Assembly (NCBI RefSeq): GCF_026151205.1
Contig: NC_087075.1
Span: forward strand, 16,196,752 to 16,260,751
Direction of reading: 5' to 3'
DNA: 64,000 nucleotides
From: Bolinopsis microptera
Taxonomy: Eukaryota; Ctenophora; Tentaculata; Lobata; Bolinopsidae
Shown here: piece after piece, positions 12,944-23,248 of the stretch
Position numbering within the stretch: position 1 is the first letter of the stretch
Layout: the number at the start of each line of letters is the position of its first letter
Position numbers and translations under genes: made by a program
Notes under the pieces: generated by a model
What the model saw: the letters and a program-made list of their open reading frames with translations, nothing else
Databases searched by the model: none
What the model was told of the DNA's origin: nothing

Positions 12944-14223
12944 ACAGACCCTGCAGGTGGCGAACAGTTCACCCTGTTAAACTCTGATTAAGTTGTCCAT
13001 CATTTATATTTAATTATCAAACCAGTCCCACGCTGCTTTTCAAAATAATATTTCGTTTGAAGTTACCATGGCGAAAGTAAACTAAACAAAATTTTGAAAA
13101 TATCTTATCTCATAAATATACGCAACGGTAATGCTAATGGCATATCATGCGTCTCTGAACTCATCTGATTTTCTGTATATAATAGGTATGGTATTTCTAT
13201 TGATGCTCATAAGGGCATATATGCGTATCCGCTCTATTGAATTAGCGATCCATAAATCATGATCCCAGAGATAAATGGGCGGGAGCCAAGGCAACCAAAC
13301 AAAAATATTCCCCTCGTTTTGGGATTGCACCATGACAACAAACAAGCAGCTTTGCAGCGGACCAACTACATAAGTGATGGATGTTGCTAGGGAATCTCAT
13401 TCGACTTTTATTATTAATGGCAGTTGGGACTCTCAGGAAATCCACTGCTATACTAAACTGCTGTATTACTAGTGTGTAGGCTTGGTTTTAGTAAATCAGT
13501 ATTTATTTTGAGAGGATCTATAATACTATTCAACGTAAAGTTGAATAAGCTTCTTGGAGGAGTGCATTTGATCGGTTAATTTTTGCTAGGTTTTAATCGT
13601 AGTTATTTTCCAAAAAACTCAAGCAGTACAGCAAGCTATCCGAAAATTTAACTCAAATCAGTCATGTTGTCATGGTGATGGTGCAATCTCAAATCAGTCC
13701 ATTGTTTTTGTAGTATTAAATCATGTTTACACTTATATTATATTTACTGGGCGGCGCTCAGCCTGTCATTCCGCCGAATCTTTATTGAACATAATTGATA
13801 ATAGCCTAGGATCCCCAGGTAAATATTTTATATTATTACAGAGATTGCAAGACTTGTGTCCAAATTTGAATTTTCATTTTATAAATGAGCAGATTGGTTT
13901 CGATCGGTTTAAAGATGCTTGGCTGTAGGTCTTAAATTTTAGTTTTTCGAACCACCCCTCCTTTAAGTAGACTTACGTTATATTTTTACGGTCCCATACG
14001 CGAATTTAATAGTTTTCCTACTAATTGCTATTATATTCTTAGTTAAATACTATTCAGTATAACTATAACTTGAATACGATCTGATTCACACTCATTTGAA
14101 TTAACCCACACTTCCGTTCTTCAAGACAAGGTTGTTAAATACGTCAAATTTTCGTGAAATAATACGTATTCGTATTCCAATACGTATTTAACAACCTTGC
14201 TTCAAGACGAACCACAACCAACA
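12944..14223. other. upstream region of the first four-TM gene
   Basis: AT-rich, with one copy of the recurrent GGCGGCGCTCAG motif at 13,744. The segment 14,135-14,200 contains an inverted pair around AATACGTATT (TTGTTAAATACG against CGTATTTAACAA). No other gene was recognised. Confidence 0.5.
13744..13822 (+). repeat. recurrent GGCGGCGCTCAG motif, copy 2
   Basis: Reads ACTGGGCGGCGCTCAGCCTG, then TCATTCCGCCGAATCTTTATT, a short spacer, and AGCCTAGGATCCCCAGGTAA. GGCGG and CCGCC can pair around the first block, and the second block is a near-palindrome. Similarity between copies stops just after GGTAA. Confidence 0.75.
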
Positions 14224-15412
14224 ATGGCTGACATGTTGAGAATATTTGGCTGGCTGATGGCCGGGGGTGGAGCTCTAGCGCATCTCATTATTATTTGTCT
14301 TGGTTTCTCCACGGACTGGGGGCTTATCATGGTGAGTGGGACTTTTTCTATCTAACTTTTAGTAAAAAGAGTAAAAGTTTTATAAAATCCAGGGTTTGAA
14401 GCCACAGCTAATTTGTTGTTATAGCTTTCGCCGGAGAACTAATGGAAATTACATTGAACATACGGCATGCCAAATAATAGAGTAATAGCTCTGTCCTAGT
14501 TTTAAAACTAATCAGATATGTCTTTACCAGTAAGGAATTAATTTACATTTAAAGTAAATTTTTCAGATTTTGATGGCGATGCTATCAGGTGGCCTTTGCT
14601 GGATCATACGATCGGTAGAACTTCTGAACAACCATGGTTAGTACACTGTGATTCGATACTAAAACATAACTTTTACTGGTTAATCGGTCCGCATTTTCTT
14701 CGCACGATTTTCAGAATATTCCGACTTGTTTATCTTATTATAATGTTTTTTGGCAAAACGTTAGTTGATAAGCAAGTTAAGACATAATCGTAAGAACATG
14801 TATCACTGTCACTGTTAAATACTGACGAGTACAATTTCAGGGACAATCAACATGAGCTTCTTCAGTGACAGTGAGTAATATATCAATTCAACAATCATCC
14901 TAACTGGATGTCCTGTTTCAGTTTAAAGATTTGCCTTCTCTTTACAACACTTTCTTGATTTGTCTTATTGGGATGTCTTTTGATTTGCACCAACAAAATA
15001 ATGATATAACAGAAATTAGAAATCTAATCTAAAAATACGTTTACTTTCAGAGAGACAATTGGTCGCCATTGTTATCATGCTCACCGGAGGAGGAGGATGT
15101 GAGTTTATTCAAGCTAGTTTTTTATTACAAATGGAAAATGGCGAATATTTTAACTCCCTAAGTGGAATTCACAACCCCTTATAAACTACCAAACCCATTA
15201 CAAACTCCCCCACAGTTTTGTTCGGAGTATGTGGTCTAGCCCGGTATATCCAGCTCGTGGAACTTGTCATCACTTTATCTGGGGGGGACATAGGGTGGCT
15301 GAACTCAGCCTTCGGAGGACAATTTATATGTGCTATCATCGGGGTGGCAGCTACAGGTATCAATAGTCTCATCGCTATTGTGCAGATGAAGAAGAGTGAG
15401 CAGGTCGAGTAG
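14224..15412 (+). CDS. small four-TM membrane protein, paralog A (five exons)
   Basis: I read five coding exons: 14224-14331, 14567-14636, 14841-14870, 15051-15098 and 15216-15412 (108, 70, 30, 48 and 197 nt). All introns are GT-AG, and the product is 150 residues. Four hydrophobic stretches lie near residues 8-28, 37-54, 72-95 and 114-138: the first starts WLMAGGGALAHL, the second holds GGLCWIIRSVE, the third VAIVIMLTGGGG, the fourth FICAIIGVAATG. A short charged loop (SDKRQ) precedes the third. There is no signal peptide apart from the first TM helix and no known catalytic motif. Small proteins of this shape include claudin-like, MARVEL and tetraspan families, but I see no diagnostic motif of any of them, so the function is unknown. 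The closest relative is the gene at 17,183, and more distant ones lie at 35,936 and 42,090. Exon borders rest on reading frame, splice consensus and agreement among the four genes. Confidence 0.85.
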
Positions 15413-15535
15413 GGACCTTATTTGGTCATGTTACCATGGTTACACACGGGACATTGTTAAGTTGTTACTTTTTATAAGATTGTGCACCTCTGGTCAGTAA
15501 ATCCAGAGAAATGTGTTCGTTAGAAATTATTGTTT

Positions 15536-15541
15536 AATAAA
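15536..15541 (+). terminator. candidate polyadenylation signal of paralog A
   Basis: AATAAA lies 124 bp after the stop codon. A second AATAAA is at 15,639-15,644. Confidence 0.6.
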
Positions 15542-15565
15542 CAGATGCGCGAGAAATGTTTTTAG

Positions 15566-15718
15566 TTGCAGTTTAAACTTTAAGATTTATGTTTCTTGTA
15601 CAGCATTGTAGATTTGGTTTAGTTTTTATTTGAATGTAAATAAATCTTGCAGTTTAAGATTTATGTTTCTTGTACAGTATGTAGATTTGGTTTAGTTTTT
15701 ATTTGAATGTAAATATGA
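15566..15718 (+). repeat. two-copy tandem duplication in the 3' flank
   Basis: A unit of about 75-80 bp (CAGTTTAAGATTTATGTTTC through TTATTTGAATGTAAAT) occurs twice in a row. The matching 3' flank of paralog B near 18,570-18,630 has it once. Confidence 0.8.
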
Positions 15719-17182
15719 AATGTAAGTTTTGCTATTTTAGCGCGAGTTTATAATTTGATAGATAACAATGTATTATACATATCGCATAATGCATATACAT
15801 ACATATAATAATAATATATTTTACAATTTTTCGATAACCCAATGCTGAATTGATTTGAAACTTTTACAAAATAATACAGAAATATACAACATGGAAACTG
15901 AAATAAAATCAAATGGCGAGAATGTTAAGGCCGGTAAAATGCTCGGACTGGTTAGGGCAGGCACAAGTAAAGCAGAATTCAATTACACAATAATCACCAT
16001 CAAAGACATGGCGTCCAACTTCTGCGATGGGCCGTGGAACTAGACCAGTTCGCTCAAAAACACTGCGACTTTCTGGGTCTAAACTCGTTGTTTCAGCATA
16101 AGAAGGGCAGTGTTAACGGAGACAATTTGTTCTGTGTGTTGGGTTTGAAACCGGAGGGAACTGGAAGCAGGGTTGGGAACTCGTGGTATAACGAAATTGA
16201 TAAAAAAGGGAGAACCCTGGAACATTTTACTGTTATTATTATTATTATATTTTTCGTTTGGAAAATTGAAAATATAATAATCTGAATTTGAATCTACCAT
16301 CATGTCTGGACCATTAAGTTCTAAAAATGATCATCATAAAGATCCTGCCATATGGGCATCTGATATGGCTCATCTATCCACATCAAGAAAGACGGCGGAT
16401 CGGCAGATAATTTGTAAGGAAATTTTGTGTCAAAGAGAAAATTTTTAGATGACTTGTAAATTTTTATTTTTTAAAGCATAAAATAATTACTATCTGCGAG
16501 GAAATTTAAAAGTTTTTGAATGTGGGCAGCTCATCTAATAAATCCAGGTTGTCTCGAAAAACACAGAGACGCTCGGCTGCCGTGATGACGATTCCTAACA
16601 TAATCCATATCATAAACATGAAGATATAGCGGAGTGACAGAGCTGAGCGCCGCCCAGTAAATTCCAAATTAATAGATGTGGATACTGGTGGGGAGGTCAT
16701 AATTAATATGGGATTTGATTATCATATTTTGTGAAAATCGATTTTATTTCTATGCAATCTTATGCTCATTGCTAACAGTAACACAAGTTTGAAGCTGACA
16801 CAGATCTGTGCATAATCAGTAATAGTAATACTAACTCGAAATAAAGTGCAAAATATTTGCATGTCTGCCATACATAATGCGATCCGTCATCCGCGCATGA
16901 TGGAAATTAACGATTTTCTTGACCAGTTTACAGTTTCGCGCCGCGCACCAACAACAACTCAATCCAGAATATTGTGTAAAAACTCTTCAAAAATAACTTG
17001 CAAAGGAAGCAACTAAGCGACATTTGTGCCGATGCTGTACGTGCGCCGATGCAAGCTGCCATAAACAAAAACACCTCGTTCACTTGACATACGTTGCATG
17101 CCACTTTTCACTTACTCTTGACCTTGTACTTGAATCTTTTGTGCCTATTGATCGTCATTTCTGTTTTTCAAGACGAATCATA
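15719..17182. other. intergenic DNA between the two tandem paralogs
   Basis: The segment 15,833-15,980 is similar to 19,440-19,590 behind paralog B (shared AATAATACAGAAATATACAA, ATGGAAACT and AAAATCAAATGGCGAGAA), so the duplication extended well past the genes. A 62-codon frame at 15,855 lies in this shared part but is broken in the second copy, so I do not call it. Nothing else is recognised apart from the motif at 16,608. Confidence 0.6.
16608..16664 (-). repeat. recurrent GGCGGCGCTCAG motif, partial minus-strand copy
   Basis: The reverse complement reads ACTGGGCGGCGCTCAGC, then TGTCACTCCGC and TATATCTTCATG. Only the first block is present. It lies inside a 64-codon open frame (16,506-16,700, minus) with one hydrophobic stretch (YIFMFMIWIMLGIVITAA). 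I do not recognise that frame. Confidence 0.55.
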
Positions 17183-18472
17183 ATGTCGATCAGTATCAGA
17201 ATATGTGGACAGGGGTTTTTTCTCCATGATAAGTTGAGAAAATTGGGCTGGCTGATGGCCGGGGATGGGGCTGTATCGTATTTCGCTAATATCTCTATCG
17301 GTTTCACTACCGCGGACTTGGCACCTATTATGGTGAGTGGGATTTTTGGCTCGTATAAAATTCTTTTGAAGACACAGCTTATCTTTTTGTTATATCTTTC
17401 AGCTGAGTACTAATGGAAATGACATTGACCATACGGCATGTCAAATGATAGCTCTGCCCTTGCTTTTAAAACTAATTAGCTGAGTTTTTCCCATCTAGTC
17501 ATTAATTTAGATTTAAAGTAAATTTTTCAGATGTTGATGGCGGCGCTGTCATGTGCACTTTGCTTTATCATACGATCGTTAGAACTTCTTCATAAACATG
17601 GTTAGTTAACTGTGATTCGATAATAAAACATAATTTATTCTAACTAACTAATTAACTTTTATATAGTTAATTGGTCTGCATTTTCTTCACATGATTTTCA
17701 GAATACTCCAAATTTTGGACCTTAAGTTCTTATACAAGAAAAGCAGTCTAAACCAGTAAGAATGATGGTATAATTTAGTCCAATTAATGTTCGTTCAAAT
17801 AAGGTCCGATAAGGTATGTAACACGTAATAAATACTTTGTACTGACGAGTACGATTTCAGGGAAGATCAAGTTCAGCCTTTTTAGTGACAGTGAGTAAGA
17901 TATCAATTCAACAATCATCCTAACTGGATGTCCTGTTCGAAGATTTGCCTTCTCTTCATAACACTTTCTTGATTTGTCTTATTGGGATGTCTTTTGATTT
18001 GTAACGAGAAAAAATAATTTAACATAAATTAGAAATCTAATCTAAAAATACGTTTACTTTCAGAGAGACAATTAGTCGCCATTGTTATCTTTCTCACCGG
18101 AGGTGGAGGATGTGAGTTTATTTATGCTATTTTGTCATTACAAAGGGAGAATTTTATTCCACAGACCTTTTGGGTCTGTATATTCATTCGTTTATTGTCT
18201 CTACTCAGAGGCCGGAATTCACAGCCTCTTATAAACAATAAACCCCCACAATTTCAGTTGTGTTCGGAGTATGTGGTCTAGTCCGGTACATCATTGTCCT
18301 TGAACCAATCTTCGCTAATCCATATTTATTTACTTTGTGGCAAAAAACAGATTCCGCACAACAATTCTATTGGGCTATCAACGGGGTGATAGCTACAGCT
18401 ATCAATACTGTCGTCGCTATTGTGCAGATCAAGAGGAGTGGCCAGGTACAGGTCGAGCAAGGACATGGTTAA
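17183..18472 (+). CDS. small four-TM membrane protein, paralog B (five exons)
   Basis: Five coding exons: 17183-17332, 17531-17600, 17861-17890, 18064-18111 and 18258-18472 (150, 70, 30, 48 and 215 nt), giving 170 residues. Exons 2 to 4 have exactly the lengths and phases of paralog A, and introns are GT-AG. The first exon adds a 14-residue N-terminal stretch before KLGWLMAGDGAV. The last exon has a longer loop between the third and fourth TM helices (ANPYLFTLWQKTDSAQQ) and a C-terminal tail. Shared landmarks are ALCFIIRSLE in TM2, SDKRQLVAIVI before TM3, GVCGLVRYI after it, and VAIVQIKRSG at the end. Introns and 3' flank are also similar to paralog A, so this is a fairly recent tandem duplication. 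The molecular role is not recognised. An earlier in-frame ATG exists at 17,024, but the homologous start in paralog A favours 17,183. Confidence 0.85.
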
Positions 18473-18839
18473 ATTGTTACTTTTTATAAGATTGTGCACT
18501 TCTGATCAGTAAATCCAGAGAAATGTAATGTTTTCGTTAGAAACTTTGCGTTAGAAATGATTTTTGTAGCAGTTTAAGTGTCTAGTACAGTATTTTAGTT
18601 TTGGTTTAGATTTTTATTTGAATGTAAATGTTTGCTATTTTAGCGCGAGTTTATAATTTGATAGATAACAATGTATTATATTATGTATAATAACAAACTG
18701 TATACACCATTTAAATATTCAAAACCCCACGAAGGAAATAAGACATCCTAATATGGTGATCACTATCAGTGCAGACCAAACAGCAAAATAGTTAAGATTT
18801 ATTCCTCCAAGCAACTCTGATTTGCTAATATCTTTAGCT

Positions 18840-19378
18840 TATTAAGCTCTTTCAAAGGGTTAAGTTTTAAACCTCTACGGGTCAAATCATTCACAATAAT
18901 CTTGGAGCGAGAAAAACATGGGTGAATTCTGTTTTATCTGTATTGATGAACATGTTGAACTCCTTGACGACTTCCTTGGCTATTGAGTATTGGGAGGATA
19001 GCTTCTAGCGATTCTTTCTCTACATTCATGAAATTACGGTCGTCAGAGTACGCTTACTCAAGTGGCATTCCTCCTTTGGATATAGGAGGGATGGGTATGT
19101 GTGGGGGAGACTCTACTAATCTCTGGCGAAATTCAATAAGAGCTCCTGCTAAGACAAGAGTGAAGAGCTTACCAGAAAGGCTATCACCCTGAAATGACCG
19201 GAGAAGGCTCTAAAACACTGCAGATAGTTATCCTTCCACTCTAACCTTGGGCATAGAGTTGGCTAAGAGGAGTCTTACCAGCCTGACATCGTCGTCTGTG
19301 GATCCAGCTTTGACAAGAAGATCTAAAATAGTCTGGTGTTTGATTGTATCGAACGCTCGAGAGTCGAGACATGTCTAA
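18840..19378 (-). pseudogene. non-LTR retrotransposon reverse transcriptase fragment
   Basis: Read on the minus strand, the segment carries reverse-transcriptase landmarks in order: RAFDTIKHQTILDLL (19,370-19,320; palm motif with F-D), LVRLLLANSMPKVRVEG, FQGDSLSGKLFTLVLAG (about 19,190-19,140), and a YSDD box (about 19,040) for the catalytic aspartates. Stop codons and at least one frameshift interrupt it; for example, TAA falls just before the YSDD box. The piece lies in the 3' flank of paralog B where paralog A has none, so it was inserted after or during the tandem duplication. It is a dead fragment; ends and clade cannot be set by eye. Confidence 0.75.
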
Positions 19379-19390
19379 TAGCTAATTAAT

Positions 19391-19431
19391 AGATGGGTTG
19401 GGTATAGACATTGTCAATACCCAACCCATCT
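19391..19431. repeat. perfect 15-bp hairpin
   Basis: AGATGGGTTGGGTAT and its exact reverse complement are separated by 11 bases. It sits beside the reverse-transcriptase fragment. Confidence 0.9.
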
Positions 19432-19599
19432 TGTTACAATCTTTCGATAAAGTCAACCGATGCTGATTTGATACTTTCAACAAATAATACAGAAATATAC
19501 AACATGGAAACTTTAATAAAATCAAATGGCGAGAAAGAATGTTTAGGCTGGGAAAATGCTCGGACTGATTGGGGAAGGCACAAGTAAACAGGATTTGAC

Positions 19600-20138
19600 T
19601 GTACTATATGATTGGGAAACCAGTTATATCCATGTTAGAGCAGACGTGCTCTGGACTTTTACTCTGGCCCCCAAGATCTTGTTACAATTTGTAAAATACC
19701 TTAGTTTGTATATTTATGGCGGGTAATACTAATATTATGGTGGGTAAAAATAATGGCGGGTAAAAATATGGCGGATTTTCCGAAAATTATTATGCCTTGT
19801 ACCCTGTCAGAACTCCAAAAATTTACTCGGCGGGTTTTATTATTGCGGGTAAAAATAAAAATATGTTGTAATTTCCGAAAAACCGATGAGCATCATTTAT
19901 TATTCCACATTTTATTGCTCCTTTGCTTTATTATATTTCTAGAAAGCCCGTGGTAACAGGGAGGAAGCTAGTAGTATTCTTTGAAATAAAATTGTAATCA
20001 CATACACATACAGAAATATTCATCCAACTGAAAATACAGCCGATTTAAATGTAAAACAATTTAAACACAAAGTAATTATCACAAAACTGATCAAAATGAC
20101 GTTAATTGCACGTGCGCGTTTCAACACCGTTACCATGG
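19600..20138. other. no gene recognised
   Basis: AT-rich sequence with short scattered ATGGCGGGTAA repeats (19,717-19,860). No supported coding frame. Confidence 0.5.
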
Positions 20139-20141
20139 TTA

Positions 20142-20657
20142 GGGGTCGTTCACATATTACGTAATCAGCCGAGGGGGGGGGGGGTTTCAAATGCTTACGG
20201 TTGATTACGGGGGGGGGGGGGGGGTTTTAGTCGTTGATTACGTAATCAAAATTTAAATTTTTTACCGATTTTCGAAATGCAATTTTCGTTTAGTAAGTGC
20301 TTTGCGATTATTTCATTCATTAATCCGTTGTGATAGCTTTTAATAAATAAATGGCTTAATATGAACATGTAATAGATCTATTACATGTTCATGTTAAGCC
20401 ATTACATGTTATCTATAGTAATAAAATTGAATTAGTAATAAAAATTAAATCAGTAATAAAATTAAATCAACGACAAAATTACATTGTAGGAGGGGGGTTG
20501 GGTCTTGATTACAAGGGGGGGGGGGGGGGGGGGGGGTGGGTCAAACCTTGATTACGTAATATAGGGGGGGGGGGTTCGGTCTTGATTACGGTTGATTACG
20601 GCGGGGGGGGGGGTAAAAATTGCCAAAATATTGATTACGTAATATGTGAACGACCCC
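20142..20657. mobile_element. PIF/Harbinger-like MITE with TTA target duplication
   Basis: The ends are inverted copies of GGGGTCGTTCACATATTACG, and the match continues to TAATC. TTA flanks both sides (20,139-20,141 and 20,658-20,660), the three-base duplication typical of PIF/Harbinger elements. Inside are several runs of G up to about 18 long, repeated GATTACGTAAT or GATTACGGTTGATTACGG motifs, and a 52-bp palindrome. It has no coding capacity. Confidence 0.8.
20351..20402. repeat. 52-bp near-perfect palindrome inside the MITE
   Basis: ATGGCTTAATATGAACATGT runs into its reverse complement with centre AGATCT and a single mismatched pair. It would extrude a long hairpin. Confidence 0.9.
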
Positions 20658-20660
20658 TTA

Positions 20661-21702
20661 CTTTGCAACTTTCTGTTTCTCATCTGAATTGCAAACAAAT
20701 CTTTAAGTTCATCTGCATGGCCTAGAAACTTTTCTCATATACATCTGATGACCCACCATAATATTTGATAACAATGATTATAAATTATTAATTACCTTAA
20801 ACTGTCTGAATCTTGAGCCATAATGAACGAGGGAAAGTCTGACATAAATCTTCAACTTTACCAAAAATTGAAGAGTTATCTTGGAAAGCAACGAGCAGAT
20901 TTCCTCCAAATTTCACTGCGCAGCCTTATTTGTCTATCTACTAAAGTACTCAAAATTTCAAGGATTCACGTCAATAACTTTGGTTGTATCCAGCAAAAAT
21001 AAACCCCTTTATTATTTTCCTTCATAAAATGAATTAGCAAATGATCATTTGTCCTGTCCCTTTACGAAAACAAGGCCCTTGTAGAATAGAATTACGCAGT
21101 AAATCAGACTTATGAGCTTTAAAACAATTGATGAAATTATTCAAGGTATGTATACATATAAATTCCTTCACGAGATCGGTTAGTTGTTCGGTACGAGAGT
21201 GTATTGTGTGATGTAATGTATATTGTATGTGGTGCTGAAACTAGTATTATCTGTAATAAATATACGTATAGTAACTCTGGGGCGTAAATTTGAAACGTAA
21301 ACTTGGGGCGTAAACTTTATTTTTCTTTTTTCAACTATTGAAATGGCAGTAACAATGCTGTACACATCAACTCTTTCCATTCTTACCATAAACTCATAAG
21401 TCATATCAGGGATTTTCAACCAGAAATAAACACCATGTTTTAGAGACATGCAAGTAGAAAATGAAATCAGAAATAAACTTAGATCGTAAATGATCATAGC
21501 TATTATAGACGGTCGTTAATTCAACACGAAATGGAATCTTCGTTTTAACTAGAAGGTACTTTCGGTCACGCTGAAGACGACTAACACATTTTTAAAAAAA
21601 CTCGTGCTATTATTACCACAAACTCTCGTATCACTTACATCTTTCAAGACTTCCCGTGTCTTGTTTTAGATTTTAGTCAGCATTTCATGTAAAACTTTTA
21701 AA
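20661..21702. other. no gene recognised
   Basis: AT-rich. A 105-codon minus-strand frame (21,180-21,497) has no recognised feature and no neighbouring exon signals I trust. Confidence 0.45.
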
Positions 21703-21745
21703 CTTGTAACTTGTAAACTTGTAAACTTGTAAACTTGTAAACTTT
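21703..21745 (+). repeat. (CTTGTAAA)n microsatellite
   Basis: About five 8-bp units, immediately outside the left target duplication of the large transposon. Confidence 0.85.
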
Positions 21746-21759
21746 TAACCACATTTTGT

Positions 21760-22676
21760 GGCACTATCCGTCGCGGAGTAGAGTCCGCGGCGGAGCCGCC
21801 GGACTCCGAGCGGACTCCGAGCGGACTCCGAGCGGACTCCGAGCGGACTCCGGCGGTGCTCCGCCAAAATGTATTTACACTGGACTCGAGTACATTTTGG
21901 CGGACTCCGAGCGGAGCCGAGCGGACTTTAAAGTCCGCCGCGGACTCCGAGCGGCTCCGCGGCGGCTCGGCGGAGTGTCCGCCGCGGACTAAGCCACTAG
22001 GCGGACTCCGGTCCGCCGCGGACTCCGGCGGAGTGCTTGGCGGACTCCGCCGGACCTCTCCGCCAGACTTGAATCCGGCGGAGTCCGGCGGAGCTTGGAC
22101 TCCGCTCGGAGTCCGCCGGACTCCAACAGAGTCCACTGACTTCCGACCTCCGACTTCCGACCCTCGGCTAAATTTGTCACGTGACATACAACATAGCCAA
22201 TAGCATTTTGCGATATTGTGGTCAGATGAAAAGGTCGCTAGTGATAAACCTTAACCATTACCCTCACAATGTCAATAGTGTACAACTCTAGTCCTAACTT
22301 TGACCCTATAATGTATAAACGTTGACCCTAACCCTCCACCAAACCGCCAGCAGCGAAATATCAATGTCATTGACTGGTCACGTGACCAAAACAATTTTTG
22401 TCATATTATCTCATATAGGGAAGCGTTTTTAGTTTTACACTACACGTTGCATGTGGCGTCATTCGGCCGGATCCCAGCAAGCAAAAATACGTCGACCATC
22501 ACAGGACGACGCCAGCACTCTCTACGCTCGTCGAGCTCCGATCGTCCTGTGACGAAGTAAGGACGAAGCGAAGCCTGAGGTCCTCAGGTAACATCGACCA
22601 CCGATTGAAAATTCAGAGATTTTTTGACATAAAGGTCAAATGTAAAACTAAAATCTTGATGTTAATTGATTGACGA
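21760..22676 (+). repeat. left terminal inverted repeat of the large transposon
   Basis: About 917 bp, matching 31,493-33,023 in reverse. The outer part has four or more tandem 11-bp GGACTCCGAGC units (about 21,800-21,850) and many inverted CGGACT/AGTCCG pairs, then CCAAAATGTATTTACACTGG. The inner part is ordinary sequence and ends near TTGATTGACGACG. The clustered short repeats are what subterminal transposase-binding sites look like in other families; that role is inferred. Confidence 0.9.
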
Positions 22677-23166
22677 CGTTGGACGTGACGTCAATTTTTG
22701 AGCACAGCGCGAGCGCATGCGGAAAAGGACCGCGTAGCTAGTCAAGATCCCAGGAAAAGTTACCGGCCAGCGGGCGCGCCACCAATATGATAGTTTCGAT
22801 ACAGCTGAAGACACCGCGCGTGTCTGTCAAGTAATTAGCCATTACAATTCATGTTTAGATTGCGCGCGCATAGGAATTCTGTCAAGAATAGTTAAATTTG
22901 ACCACAAAATGCCATAAATATATTCACAATGATTGGATAATGATGGTAAAAATTTAATCTTTAAAAGAATTTTTGAATTTTTAGTTTTCGTTCAACAAAA
23001 CCGATTTTACAGTTCAAAAGCAGAATTTTCAACTTTTTAATAACAATCCCTTCACGCCGCGCCGATATGTGTTTCTGTACTAATTTGCGCTCTTATTTCG
23101 CGTTGGATACTTTTACCTATAGATATGTCATTCTATAATTAGGATTGTTTCTGGGGCTCGCTTGCA

Positions 23167-23176
23167 ATATATATAT
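23167..23176 (+). promoter_or_regulatory. TATA-like box upstream of the transposon gene
   Basis: ATATATATAT about 73 bp before the start codon. The following pyrimidine-rich stretch would fit a transcription start. Prediction only. Confidence 0.45.
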
Positions 23177-23248
23177 TCAACATTTTCTTTCCTATTTCCG
23201 TACATTTTGTATTTTCCTCGTTCGTGGTAATTAGTTTTTATTAGCACA

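Noticed and set aside
16506-16700. 64-codon minus-strand frame with one TM-like stretch
   Set aside because: It contains part of a dispersed repeat and has no paralog or splice context; kept only as the motif copy.
21666-22203. Open frames over the GC-rich transposon ends (up to 191 codons, also at 32,496-33,071)
   Set aside because: GC-rich repeats lack stop codons in several frames on both strands; the same DNA is the terminal inverted repeat.
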